Source: Spartobacteria bacterium (GTDB taxonomy: Bacteria; Verrucomicrobiota; Verrucomicrobiia; Chthoniobacterales; UBA6821). Taken from it: a stretch of DNA of 23,500 bases. Of the stretch, positions 12,645-20,708 are shown piece by piece. How positions within the stretch are numbered: position 1 is the first letter of the stretch; each line of letters starts with the position of its first letter. The notes under the pieces are model-generated. The model worked only from the letters and a program-made list of their open reading frames with translations, searched no databases and was not told the DNA's origin. The position numbers and the translations under genes are program-made. Location: the NCBI GenBank assembly GCA_947466005.1, contig CANIBV010000012.1:1-23500 (forward strand). The letters run 5' to 3'.

Positions 12645-14728
12645 GTAGGAGCTATCAGCTCCATCCCTCACCGGCATCGGCCTCTGGAATCGATTTTTCC
12701 AAGGCGCTGAACGAGCAGCAGCTTGCCGCGGTCACCTCCCCCGCCGGAGCACATCTGGTCATCGCCGGCGCTGGCAGCGGAAAGACCCGCACCCTCACCT
12801 ACCGCGTCGGTTGGCTCCTTGAACAAGGTTACCGGCCCGGGGAGATTCTCCTACTGACCTTCACCAACAAGGCGGCCCGCGAGATGCTGGAGCGGGTCAA
12901 TGCCCTCCTTCCCGGAGCCGCAGACGGACTCTGGAGCGGGACCTTCCACTCGATCGGTCACAGAATCCTGCGACGCCATTCCCATGCTGTGGGATTCTCG
13001 GAAGGCTTCACCATTATGGACCGAGAGGATCAGGAGGAACTCCTGGAGTCGGTCGTCGCCAGACTAGGATTCCGCGCCAGTGACAAGCGCTTCCCGAAGG
13101 GACAGGTCCTGGCCGAACTGATCAGCCTCGGGTGCAACACGGGCGAGACACTTCGCACCCTGCTGGCACGGCGTTACCGCTACTTCATCGACCTGGAGGA
13201 TCAGATCGCGCAGGTCGCCACCGCCTACGAAGGCCGCAAGAAGGAGGTCAACGCCCTCGACTTTGATGACCTTCTCTCCAAGACCCACGAACTCCTCCTG
13301 ACTAATCCGGAGATTGCCGTCACGTACCAACGGCGCTTCCGCGCGATCCTAGTCGACGAGTATCAGGACACGAACCGTCTTCAGGCCGGACTCATCGACA
13401 CCTTGGCTGCCATGCACAAGCACATCATGGTCGTCGGAGACGATGCCCAGTCGATCTATTCCTGGCGCGGCGCTGACTTTGCCAATATTCTGGAGTTCCC
13501 GAAGCGCTACCCCGATTCCGTCGTTCACCGGATCGAGACAAACTACCGGAGCGTTCCCCAGGTGCTGGAGCTTGCGAACGCCTCCATCCTGAACAACCCC
13601 CGCCAGTTCCCGAAGGAACTCCGTGCCGTGCGTAAACCAGCTATCACCAAGCCGGCGCTTGTACCATTGGCCACCAACAACGAGCAGGCCTCCTTCATCG
13701 CCCAGCGTGTGCTGGAATTACATGACGAGGGCATCGACTTCCGCGAGATCGCCGTCCTCTACCGTGCACACTACCACTCGATGGAGATCCAGTTGGAGTT
13801 CACCCGGCGCGGCATTCCCTTCGGGATCACCAGCGGACTGCGTTTCTTCGAGCAGGCCCATATCAAGGATGTGGCGGCATTCCTCAAGTTTGCCATCAAT
13901 CCGAACGACGAGGTCGCCTTCAAGCGCATGGTGCGGCTTCTTCCCGGCATCGGAAATAAGACGGCCGAGACTCTTTGGCAGCAGGCCATGAAACTCCTGG
14001 AGGGAGGACGGAGTTTTTCTCTGCTTGATAAAGGGTGCAAGCCCCCCTCCAAGGCCCAGGGTGCCTGGAATCAACTGGTGACGACCCTGACCGAACTGGC
14101 CCCCAAAGGAGAGCCTGCCCCTCCATCCGACATGATCACTTCGGTCATGAAGTCGCTCTACGATGATTACATGCAGGCCAAGTTCGCCAACTACGAGGCC
14201 CGCCGAGACGACCTGAATACTCTCGCCAACTACGCGAAGCAGTTCGACCGGACTGATGAGTTTCTCGCCCAGTTGACACTCCTTGGCGGTACGGAGACCA
14301 GCGAGGTGACGGGACGTGATGACGAGGAGGACCGAGTCTGCCTCTCCAGCATCCATCAAGCCAAGGGACTCGAATGGCAGGTTGTCTTCCTAGCATGGCT
14401 TACCGAAGGAATGTTTCCGGGAACACGCTCGATGGAGGATGAGAATGCCCTCGAGGAAGAGCGCCGCCTCTTCTATGTCGGCGTCACCAGGTGCAAGGAT
14501 GAGCTCTACCTCACCTATCCCGAACTGCGACTCAATGCCGCCTACGGCGAGGCATTTCAGCGCCCCTCACGCTTTCTGGAGGAACTTCCAGAAAACCTCA
14601 CCGAGCGTTGGGAAGTCGCGCGAGCGATGAGCCGCTTCACTCCGGAGGGAGACCGTGAGAAGCAACGGCACCAACGCAGGGAGTTTGACCCCGCAGACGA
14701 GTCTCAGGAGATCCCCTGGGAGGACTAG
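12641..14728 (+). CDS. uvrD: UvrD/PcrA/Rep-type 3'-5' DNA helicase
   Basis: A superfamily 1A helicase that unwinds DNA in nucleotide-excision and mismatch repair or clears replication forks. The 695 aa are near the usual ~720. Motifs in order: Q-motif LNEQQLAAV (23-31), Walker A AGAGSGKT (42-49), Ia LLTFTNKAAREM, II LVDEYQDTN (237-245), III GDDAQSIYSWRGA (266-278), IV NYRS (301-304), V SSIHQAKGLEWQVVFL and VI EEERRLFYVGVTR. All residues for ATP hydrolysis are present. The C-terminus ends in a charged, disordered stretch instead of the full PcrA Tudor-like tail. ATG at 12641 overlaps the carboxypeptidase stop, so it is the last gene of the proC-TPR-carboxypeptidase-helicase run. Which of UvrD, PcrA or Rep it replaces cannot be decided from sequence alone. 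Confidence 0.95.
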   Translation: MSRSYQLHPSPASASGIDFSKALNEQQLAAVTSPAGAHLVIAGAGSGKTRTLTYRVGWLLEQGYRPGEILLLTFTNKAAREMLERVNALLPGAADGLWSGTFHSIGHRILRRHSHAVGFSEGFTIMDREDQEELLESVVARLGFRASDKRFPKGQVLAELISLGCNTGETLRTLLARRYRYFIDLEDQIAQVATAYEGRKKEVNALDFDDLLSKTHELLLTNPEIAVTYQRRFRAILVDEYQDTNRLQAGLIDTLAAMHKHIMVVGDDAQSIYSWRGADFANILEFPKRYPDSVVHRIETNYRSVPQVLELANASILNNPRQFPKELRAVRKPAITKPALVPLATNNEQASFIAQRVLELHDEGIDFREIAVLYRAHYHSMEIQLEFTRRGIPFGITSGLRFFEQAHIKDVAAFLKFAINPNDEVAFKRMVRLLPGIGNKTAETLWQQAMKLLEGGRSFSLLDKGCKPPSKAQGAWNQLVTTLTELAPKGEPAPPSDMITSVMKSLYDDYMQAKFANYEARRDDLNTLANYAKQFDRTDEFLAQLTLLGGTETSEVTGRDDEEDRVCLSSIHQAKGLEWQVVFLAWLTEGMFPGTRSMEDENALEEERRLFYVGVTRCKDELYLTYPELRLNAAYGEAFQRPSRFLEELPENLTERWEVARAMSRFTPEGDREKQRHQRREFDPADESQEIPWED

Positions 14729-15056
14729 AGCGTTTTTGATTTATCCTGACGCACTCAAGAAGGAAAATATTTCAGGAGGGGAATGATGTGAGAGAATGAA
14801 TATAGAACTCAGGAAAAAGCCGCTGAAATAAATTCACCAATGTGGCATCGTGGTGGGATACCAACTTTACCAAACTGAGCTGGGTAGGGAATCTGCCAAT
14901 GCAACACCACTTGCAGAGCCTTTTTTTGGATCAACCTGGCGTGGACTCTCCCACTGCCTTCTTCTGACACTCCTTTCCTGACTTCCTGAGTTCCATATTG
15001 ATCATTGCAGTCCATTATTCAACGACTGACTAAACAGAAGATGCTCTAAAGCTTCC
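14729..15056. other. Gene-free stretch between convergent genes
   Basis: These 328 nt separate the helicase and FUSC-type gene ends. I see a copy of the 25-nt word repeat (14975-14999), a hairpin with CACCA/TGGTG arms near 14837-14857 and a T-run near 14920 that could end helicase transcription. A minus-strand frame (14809-15015) reads 68 residues with some protein-like text (HWQIPYPAQFGKVGIPPRC). It has no start signal, crosses the repeat and resembles nothing I can name, so it is not called as a gene; it could be a decayed gene or element fragment. Confidence 0.5.
14975..14999 (+). repeat. 25-nt word repeat, copy 2
   Basis: Built from TTCCTGAC, TTCCTGAG and TTCCATAT plus T. It matches 496-520 at 23 of 25 positions. 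Unlike copy 1 it does not precede a + strand gene. A 12-nt fragment of the same word (CTGAGTTCCATA) occurs on the minus strand at 23397-23386, upstream of the right-end operon. Confidence 0.6.
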
Positions 15057-16064
15057 TCAAGCCTGGCCTGCCGCCTGACCTGAGCCCTCGACGGCTTTCT
15101 CGATGGAAAGTAACCACTGGTGAAGCCAGTAGAGCAGGGAGGCAATAAGAAACCCGAACCACATCGCCTCGATGATCGAGAAGATCTGATGAACGCTCTG
15201 CATCGGCCCGGGAAGCATTCCCATAGGAATCATGAAGGAAACAGTGAACTGCGCGCATCCCGGCTTGATCCCGGGGAAAGAGTACCCCAGATAGACAATC
15301 ACAGCCATGATGCAGCAGACCACAATCATGTAGAAAGCCACATTGTTCGTGGATGCCGACATGACGGAGAGAGTGGCCAATGCTACGGTGCTTCCCATTA
15401 AGGCACCCGCCAGTCGCACCCTCAACACCGGCCCTGTAGAAGAGAGCAAAGCGATCGCCCAAGGAATTCCTCCCATGATGGCAAACACACTGTTATCAGG
15501 CACAATGGTATGACCTCCCACCAGGCAGAATGCACCGACAACCCCCAGGAAGAAGGTGTCGCGTCCAGTGAAATTCACCGGTGAGGGAAGCTGGGGGCGG
15601 AATCCCTTTCTCAGGGGGATGATGTAGAAGGCGGCTGCTGCGGCAAAGATCCCGATCGTAACAGCCAATGTCCGGTAAAACCCTCCAATGATGGGAGCCG
15701 ACTCGGCAATCTCTCCAGAAATAAGAGATCCACTCAGGCCATAGACCAGGAGCGTCATCGTCGCGGCATCACGGCTTCGGGAAGCCAGAGCCATCGTGGT
15801 GAAGATAAGGAGGAGATAGGCGGGGACGTAGAGCCAGGGGGCATCGAGGAACACAGCCTCCACGACGCTTCCCATAGCGCCGGTAATCCAGACGAGCAGC
15901 AGTCTCTGGCGCATCGCTCTCCTTCGGAAGGAGGGAAGGTTGACGAGCAGGGAGACGGCAAGCATTGCCCTGAAGGAATGCGGGTATTTCAGCGTCAGGA
16001 TGGCAAGTAGCGCCAGCGCAACCCCCAAGGCCATTCTGCACGCAGGGCGCCAAGCGTCACTCAT
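15057..16064 (-). CDS. FUSC-type inner-membrane efflux protein, MdtO/AaeB-like but short
   Basis: A 335-aa integral membrane protein with two clusters of helices (about 10-150 and 165-325), separated by a short basic loop at ~155-165 (LRKGFRPQLPSP). This fits half of the aromatic-acid-exporter/FUSC fold, usually 650+ aa with a large cytoplasmic domain, which is missing here. Function is inferred mainly from context: it follows the HlyD adaptor with an 8-nt overlap and belongs to a ytcA-hlyD-pump run opposite a TolC gene, the arrangement of E. coli ytcA-mdtNOP. Start chosen at ATG 16062-16064 (MSDAWRP), inside the HlyD stop region; an upstream in-frame ATG at 16112 would add 16 residues overlapping HlyD. 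Substrate unknown; aromatic or phenolic compounds are a guess from the family. Confidence 0.75.
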   Translation of the reverse strand: MSDAWRPACRMALGVALALLAILTLKYPHSFRAMLAVSLLVNLPSFRRRAMRQRLLLVWITGAMGSVVEAVFLDAPWLYVPAYLLLIFTTMALASRSRDAATMTLLVYGLSGSLISGEIAESAPIIGGFYRTLAVTIGIFAAAAAFYIIPLRKGFRPQLPSPVNFTGRDTFFLGVVGAFCLVGGHTIVPDNSVFAIMGGIPWAIALLSSTGPVLRVRLAGALMGSTVALATLSVMSASTNNVAFYMIVVCCIMAVIVYLGYSFPGIKPGCAQFTVSFMIPMGMLPGPMQSVHQIFSIIEAMWFGFLIASLLYWLHQWLLSIEKAVEGSGQAAGQA

Positions 16065-17202
16065 TGAGTGGGATCCGCCCCGCGCTGCCCAACGGGGAAA
16101 CAAATTCAGCATCCTGTACCTGCTGTAGACGTTGGATGACCTGCATCCCCTCCTCGATATTGCTGAAGGTATGCACGATCACAGAGGCCGTCCCCCCCAT
16201 CCGGAAGGAATGACCTTCCGGTTCGTCCAGCACGATGCGCACCGGGTAACGCTGGGCCAGAAGGATGAAGTCGATGGTCGGGGCGACCCGTGACAAGAGC
16301 CCCTCCCCTCCGGGAGCATTGTTTGAAGGGGTGTTCAGAGAAACGATAGCCTTCGGTACCCCTTGGACAATGCCTCGGAGCTTTTTTCCCGATTCGGCCA
16401 TCAGGTAGACATCGGCACTCATGCCAGGACGCATCCTCTTCAGGTCGGTTTCCCGGAAGTTCGCCAGGACGTACCAGATCTTCTTGTCGACAAGGGAAAA
16501 GATCTGTTCGCCCACGGCGGCGTAGGCACCCGGCGTGATCTGGAGGTTGGTCACGTACCCGTCGCAGGTGGCGTAGACCTTGCAGTAGGAGAGCTTCAGT
16601 TCGGAATCCCTCAGAGCCGCCTGCGCCGCAACGCGACGGACGTTCACCTGACCCTGATCGCCAAGAAGGTTACGGGCCCGCTCAAGGGCAGCCTTGTCCT
16701 GGGACACCTTGTCGGTGGCGGTGATCGCCTCCGTCTGGGCAAGTTGGTTCTTATCAACCGTGACGTAGAGGTTGCCGACAAGAGCCTGCACCCGCTTCGC
16801 GTAGTCAACCGCATAGGCAGCCTTGGCCTGGCTTTGCTTGAGTTGCGCCTCTGCGGCGTCGATCTGGTCTTTGTAGGCTTGAATCTCGAGTTCCGTGAGA
16901 GCCAGTTGCGCCTTCGCTTTCTCGGCCTCGGCAGCGTAAGGCCGGGAATCGATTTCAAAAAGCAGGTCCCCCTTGTGGACCAGTTGATTGTCCTTCACAT
17001 GGATGCCCGTGATCGAACCACCCACCTGAGGGGCTACCCCGATCACATTGGCGCGCACCTGCGCGTCTTCTGTGCGTGGATTCTTGGAGATATTCCGGTC
17101 GACCAGCCATGCCAAATACGCCGCCGAAATGAAGCTCGCAAGGGAAATCAAAATCCCAAGAGTCCTGCGAAACGATTGGCTGCTGGGTTTGGGGTCACTC
17201 AT
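16057..17202 (-). CDS. HlyD/EmrA-type periplasmic adaptor of an efflux pump (MdtN-like)
   Basis: The 381-aa membrane-fusion protein links the inner-membrane pump to the outer-membrane channel. It has a short cytoplasmic N-terminus, one membrane helix (about 13-33), a lipoyl-like half starting RTEDAQVRANVIGVAPQVGG (43-62) with HVKDNQLVHKGDLLFEID, and a long coiled-coil hairpin (about 88-200). The returning lipoyl half (YCKVYATCDGYVTNLQITPG) and a beta-barrel with the FRETDLKRMRPGMSADVYL block follow. The T/R-E-D-A-x-V motif is typical of EmrA/MdtN adaptors. The start is ATG at 17200-17202, overlapping the YtcA stop by 4 nt; the longer upstream frame lies inside the YtcA gene. Its own stop overlaps the FUSC-type start by 8 nt, so the three genes are translated together. 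Confidence 0.92.
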   Translation of the reverse strand: MSDPKPSSQSFRRTLGILISLASFISAAYLAWLVDRNISKNPRTEDAQVRANVIGVAPQVGGSITGIHVKDNQLVHKGDLLFEIDSRPYAAEAEKAKAQLALTELEIQAYKDQIDAAEAQLKQSQAKAAYAVDYAKRVQALVGNLYVTVDKNQLAQTEAITATDKVSQDKAALERARNLLGDQGQVNVRRVAAQAALRDSELKLSYCKVYATCDGYVTNLQITPGAYAAVGEQIFSLVDKKIWYVLANFRETDLKRMRPGMSADVYLMAESGKKLRGIVQGVPKAIVSLNTPSNNAPGGEGLLSRVAPTIDFILLAQRYPVRIVLDEPEGHSFRMGGTASVIVHTFSNIEEGMQVIQRLQQVQDAEFVSPLGSAGRIPLNE

Positions 17203-17459
17203 TGGACGGCGAAAAAGAGAAGCCAAAGAATGCAGGTCAGTGAGGTAATCAGGGCCGCGTACACGAGAGGCAAAGGGACGAGGTACGGTAGCAATCCCCA
17301 CTTTAGGAACACCAAGTGTAATCCCCAAAAAAGGAGCAACCCGCCGAGAGTGCAGGCCAACCATGCGGGAAAATAGGCGCCGGCAATGTTGAGTTGTGGG
17401 TCACAACCAGTCATCGTCAGGATGACAACGAGAGCCAGAAGAGAGATCCACCGTGACAT
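17199..17459 (-). CDS. ytcA: YtcA-family small lipoprotein of an efflux operon
   Basis: 86 aa. A signal peptide ends in the lipobox LTMTGC, so Cys19 is likely acylated after cleavage. This is followed by DPQLNIAGAYFPAWLAC, close to the GCS…IPVIGAYYPSWFFC pattern of E. coli YtcA. Two membrane helices follow (about 32-53 and 63-84). YtcA proteins sit next to MdtN/MdtO/MdtP-type tripartite pumps and their role is unknown; they recall the small AaeX/DUF1656 partners of AaeAB. The ATG at 17457-17459 is the only start that keeps the signal peptide. It lies within 21 nt of the probable start of the divergent TolC gene, so any promoter must lie inside that coding region. Overlap with the HlyD gene is 4 nt. 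Confidence 0.85.
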   Translation of the reverse strand: MSRWISLLALVVILTMTGCDPQLNIAGAYFPAWLACTLGGLLLFWGLHLVFLKWGLLPYLVPLPLVYAALITSLTCILWLLFFAVQ

Positions 17460-17479
17460 CCCCCAACACTAGAAGAGCC

Positions 17480-18919
17480 ATGAGAAGCGCGGCAACGCTA
17501 TTTGCCGTGTTGGGATCCCTTTTCACACTGGAGGCAAAGGAGAACGATTCTCCCGGTTCGACGGTCACCAGAGGACTGATCGTAAAGAAGGCCTATCCGC
17601 TCACTGACACGGCTGTTTCCTTTGACCCTACCCGATCCTACGAACTTGCCCCGTTGATCGAACTCTCTCTGGCGAATAATCCCTACACCCGCTCCGCTTG
17701 GTTCAACGCCCTTGCTTCAGCCGCTGCAGTCGGCGAGTCCAAGGCCCCCTACTATCCCCAACTCAGTTTTCGTGCAGCGGGCGGCTATAGTCAGGCGTAT
17801 AATCCGATCCAGACGGGTCCTGAAGCATACCAGCGAGTCAACATCAATCCCGGCCTGCAACTCGAGTATCTCCTTCTGGACTTCGGACGCAGGGCAGCCG
17901 ATGTCCGCCGTACTGTGGCACTTCTCGAGGGGGCAAACCTCACCTTCAGTCGACGTGTTCAGACCACCGTCTTTGCCGTCCAGCAATCGTACTTTGCACA
18001 CACGGCGGCACTCTCCCAACGCGAGGCCACCAAAGCGAACCTTGAATTCACCCGAACCCTTCTCTCCATGGTCGAGGCACAGGTGGCCAACGGCCTCGGT
18101 ACCAAACCCGAACTGGATGGAGCTCGTAAGATCTTCTCCCAGGCCGAATTCGATCTGGCTGCAGCCGATAGAAACGTCGAAGTCACTTTGGGAAACCTCC
18201 GTGTGGCAACGGGTCTGGAAGCGAATGCCCCGCTGAAAGTCACCTTGGAATCAAAGGATAAAGGCCCCCTTGAAGGTCTCTCGGGAAAGGTGGACCAGCT
18301 CATTGATACCGCAGTGGCCAATCGTCCCGATCTCGCCGCACGCGTAGCCGACATTCAGGCCAGCAGGGCTGCAACCGAGCGCGCCAAGGCGGACTTCCTT
18401 CCCAAAGTCTCGCTGCAAGGCGCCTGGAACAACGAAACCTACGGCTACAGGGGTCAGCAAAATGGTGTGAACGGAAGCTTCAACGGCACGTACAACAACG
18501 CCGGTGGCTTTGCCGTGATGAGCTGGGATCTCTTCGATGGCTTCGAGCGCGTCGAGCGGGTGAAGAAACGTCAGGCTCAGGAGTCGGAGGCCCGCGCCAA
18601 CGCCGAGGCCACCAGACTCGAGACAACCCGTGATGTCTGGACCAGCTATAACGACTCACTCAAGGCCCGCAAGCGCGTCACCTACGCACTCTCCCTTGTC
18701 ACCTCGGCCAACGAGAACTTCAACGCCGCTCAGGCAGCCTTCCAAAACGGCCTAGCCACGATCACCGAACTGATCTCCAGCCAGAGTGCTCTCGCTGCGG
18801 CGCGCTTCGAGCAGGCAGGTGCCCAGGCCGACTATCTCACAAGCCTCGCTTCCCTCTCACTTTCCATGGGCCAGTTCTCCCCCCCTGCGGGAACCAAACT
18901 AAAACCTGCCACCTTGTAG
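17480..18919 (+). CDS. TolC-type outer-membrane efflux channel (MdtP-like)
   Basis: An outer-membrane factor that would complete the tripartite pump with the HlyD and FUSC-type proteins. The frame is open from a GTG at 17453 (488 aa). I prefer ATG at 17480 (479 aa) because it starts a cleaner signal peptide (MRSAATLFAVLGSLFTLEA) and is preceded by AGAAGAG. The GTG would overlap the ytcA start codon. The protein shows the two OEP repeats: ELAPLIELSLANNP … YPQLSFRAAGGY … LLLDFGRRAADVRR in the first half, and NRPDLAARVADIQASRAATERAKADFLPKVSL … WDLFDGFERVERVKKR in the second, each with long helices. The Gly/Asn-rich stretch GQQNGVNGSFNGTYNNAGG is likely an extracellular loop. No N-terminal lipobox Cys is present. 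Confidence 0.92.
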   Translation: MRSAATLFAVLGSLFTLEAKENDSPGSTVTRGLIVKKAYPLTDTAVSFDPTRSYELAPLIELSLANNPYTRSAWFNALASAAAVGESKAPYYPQLSFRAAGGYSQAYNPIQTGPEAYQRVNINPGLQLEYLLLDFGRRAADVRRTVALLEGANLTFSRRVQTTVFAVQQSYFAHTAALSQREATKANLEFTRTLLSMVEAQVANGLGTKPELDGARKIFSQAEFDLAAADRNVEVTLGNLRVATGLEANAPLKVTLESKDKGPLEGLSGKVDQLIDTAVANRPDLAARVADIQASRAATERAKADFLPKVSLQGAWNNETYGYRGQQNGVNGSFNGTYNNAGGFAVMSWDLFDGFERVERVKKRQAQESEARANAEATRLETTRDVWTSYNDSLKARKRVTYALSLVTSANENFNAAQAAFQNGLATITELISSQSALAAARFEQAGAQADYLTSLASLSLSMGQFSPPAGTKLKPATL

Positions 18920-18982
18920 CTCTGAAGGAATACTGTTTCAGCTTTTGGTTGCCCTTAAAGTACTACCCAAGCCTTCCTATGC

Positions 18983-20230
18983 CTAGACGGAGCCGAGTAT
19001 CAGGCACGAATTGATCCCTCCGAAGCCGAAGGAATTGGAGAGGATTTTTCTGGGGCGGGCTTGGCGGCCATGATTTGGAATGACATCAAGAGCGCAGTCG
19101 GGATCGGGTGTGTCGTAGTGCAACGTCGGTGGAAGGTACCCCTCGGTCATGGCCAAGCAGCAGATCACGGCTTCTAATGCTCCCGTAGCGCCAAGAGGAT
19201 GGGCCGTGTAGGCCTTGGTGCCGCTGACTGGGATCGAGGCGGCGCTAGCACCGAAGACGTCATGGATGCAGTGGGCCTCGTTGCTGTCATTCACCTTGGT
19301 CGAGCTGCCATGGGCATTGATGTATCCGATCTCATAGGGGTTCGTCCTTGCATCGGCCAGGGCATCCCGCATCGCGCGCTTCGTCGGCCCACCGTCTGGG
19401 TGGGGTGAGGTCATGTGATGAGCGTCGTTGTTGTGGGAGAATCCGAGAACCTCGGCGTAGATGCGGGCACCGCGCGCCTTCGCGTGCCCATATTCTTCAA
19501 CGACGAGCGATGCAGCACCCTCACCCATGACGAAGCCGTCGCGGTTGAGGTCAAAGGGACGGCAGGAACGTGGCGGTTCCGCCTCGCTCATCGTCCGTAT
19601 GTTGGCGAAGGCACCGTAAGTAAGCGGGCTCAGCGGGGCTTCCGAAGCCCCCGCGATCATCACGTCGGCAATCCCGTCTCGGATGTACCGGAGTGCCTCC
19701 CCGAGAGCTACTGTTCCGCTTGCACAGCTGTTTGAGTTGGTGGTGCCGACTCCCTGGAAGCCGCAGGTGATGGCGATATTGGAGTGAGCGGAACCGCCGA
19801 AGACTTGAAGCGCAAGCAGCGGGCTGACGGCCTTGAATCCACCCTTCACGAAGGCGTCGTGCTCTTTCTCAGCATTGGAGATGCCGCCGAGCGCCGTTCC
19901 AAAACTGACTCCCCGGCGTGGATCGGGGGATTCGGGACCGTAGGTGAGGCCGCTGTCCTCCAGAGCAAGGAGGGCGCTTGAAACGGCGAACTGCGCGTAG
20001 CGGTCGAGACGGCGAAGCAACTTGGAAGGGAAGAAGCGCAGAGGATCGTAGTCGTTCACCTCTCCGGCCGAGCGGGCCTCAAGCCCCCCGAGATCGAATC
20101 GGGTCAGCGGCGCAATGCCAGTCTTCTCGGAGAGGATGCCGTTCCAGAAATCCACGCGCCCCATTCCGATGCAACTGATCGGCCCGACTCCGGTGATGAC
20201 GGCGCGCCGTGTTGTCTCTGATGAACTCAT
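18983..20230 (-). CDS. FabF-like beta-ketoacyl-[ACP] synthase
   Basis: A 415-aa ketosynthase of the KAS I/II type, which condenses an acyl chain with malonyl-ACP. Catalytic residues are all present: Cys169 in NSNSCASGTVALG, His307 in INAHGSSTKVND, Lys339 and His344 in GTKAYTAHPLGATGALE. It also has the family end block NSFGFGGINSCLIL. Several motif positions differ from housekeeping FabF (SNSCASG instead of STACASG, HGSSTKVND instead of HGTSTPLND, TAHPLGATGA instead of TGHLLGAAGA). No acyl-carrier gene, fabG or fabD is next to it, so a specialised condensing enzyme is more likely than the main fatty-acid enzyme. The ATG at 20228-20230 overlaps the START-protein stop by 4 nt; 21 further upstream codons lie inside that gene and are rejected. 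It is the last gene of the right-end operon. Confidence 0.88.
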   Translation of the reverse strand: MSSSETTRRAVITGVGPISCIGMGRVDFWNGILSEKTGIAPLTRFDLGGLEARSAGEVNDYDPLRFFPSKLLRRLDRYAQFAVSSALLALEDSGLTYGPESPDPRRGVSFGTALGGISNAEKEHDAFVKGGFKAVSPLLALQVFGGSAHSNIAITCGFQGVGTTNSNSCASGTVALGEALRYIRDGIADVMIAGASEAPLSPLTYGAFANIRTMSEAEPPRSCRPFDLNRDGFVMGEGAASLVVEEYGHAKARGARIYAEVLGFSHNNDAHHMTSPHPDGGPTKRAMRDALADARTNPYEIGYINAHGSSTKVNDSNEAHCIHDVFGASAASIPVSGTKAYTAHPLGATGALEAVICCLAMTEGYLPPTLHYDTPDPDCALDVIPNHGRQARPRKILSNSFGFGGINSCLILGSV

Positions 20231-20676
20231 GAGTGCCCCTTGTTGGATTCCAACAGTTTTTTGAAACCAGAGAGTGTGCGCGGCGCCACCCATCCGATCA
20301 TGAACTCACCGATGACAGGGTTGGCGACGGGCGCCAGAAGCGGCCACCGGAAGGAAAGCTCATGATCGATCGTGACATGCACTCCCCCGGGACGTTGCTC
20401 ATAGATCCAGCGGACTTCCATCCCCTTGGTAAACGCAGTGAGGTGACGGAACCAAAGCTCGGGCTTGGTGGGATCTCTACGGTACTCGGAGATCCATTTG
20501 ATCGGGATCGAGCCTCGCAGGGCAGCCATCTGAACGATCCCGCTGTCAGGGCCACCTTCGATCCACCTGACCCACCGGTAGTGGGGCAAGTAAGCCGGCC
20601 AGCGCGTTAGATCGGAGGTCATGGCGAAGACCTCGGACATCGGGGCATTGATGAGAATGGAAGATTCCGTGTGCAT
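20227..20676 (-). CDS. SRPBCC/START-domain protein, polyketide-cyclase or COQ10-like
   Basis: The 149-aa single-domain protein begins MHTESSILINAPMSEVFAMTSDLTRWPAYLPHYRWVRW, the usual first strand, helix and W-x-x-Y/F-L-P-x-Y pattern of the SRPBCC helix-grip fold. It continues with YEQRPGGVHVTIDHEL and a C-terminal helix (LSGFKKLLE). These proteins enclose hydrophobic ligands, and relatives act as aromatic polyketide cyclases or quinone/lipid chaperones. Four-nucleotide overlap with the downstream ketosynthase suggests the two act on the same acyl or polyketide-like product. That is an inference from context; I see no residues that decide between cyclase and binding protein. Confidence 0.82.
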   Translation of the reverse strand: MHTESSILINAPMSEVFAMTSDLTRWPAYLPHYRWVRWIEGGPDSGIVQMAALRGSIPIKWISEYRRDPTKPELWFRHLTAFTKGMEVRWIYEQRPGGVHVTIDHELSFRWPLLAPVANPVIGEFMIGWVAPRTLSGFKKLLESNKGHS

Positions 20677-20708
20677 GAGTTCTCAATACTTGCCGCTTGG
20701 TTGCTTGG

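Noticed and set aside
17203..17364. Upstream extension of the HlyD frame
   Set aside because: It lies within the ytcA coding region and carries no membrane helix before the true start at 17202.
18920..18982. Intrinsic terminator between the TolC and ketosynthase genes
   Set aside because: Only a 5-bp CTGAA/TTCAG stem with a 10-nt loop and a short T-run is present, too weak to call.
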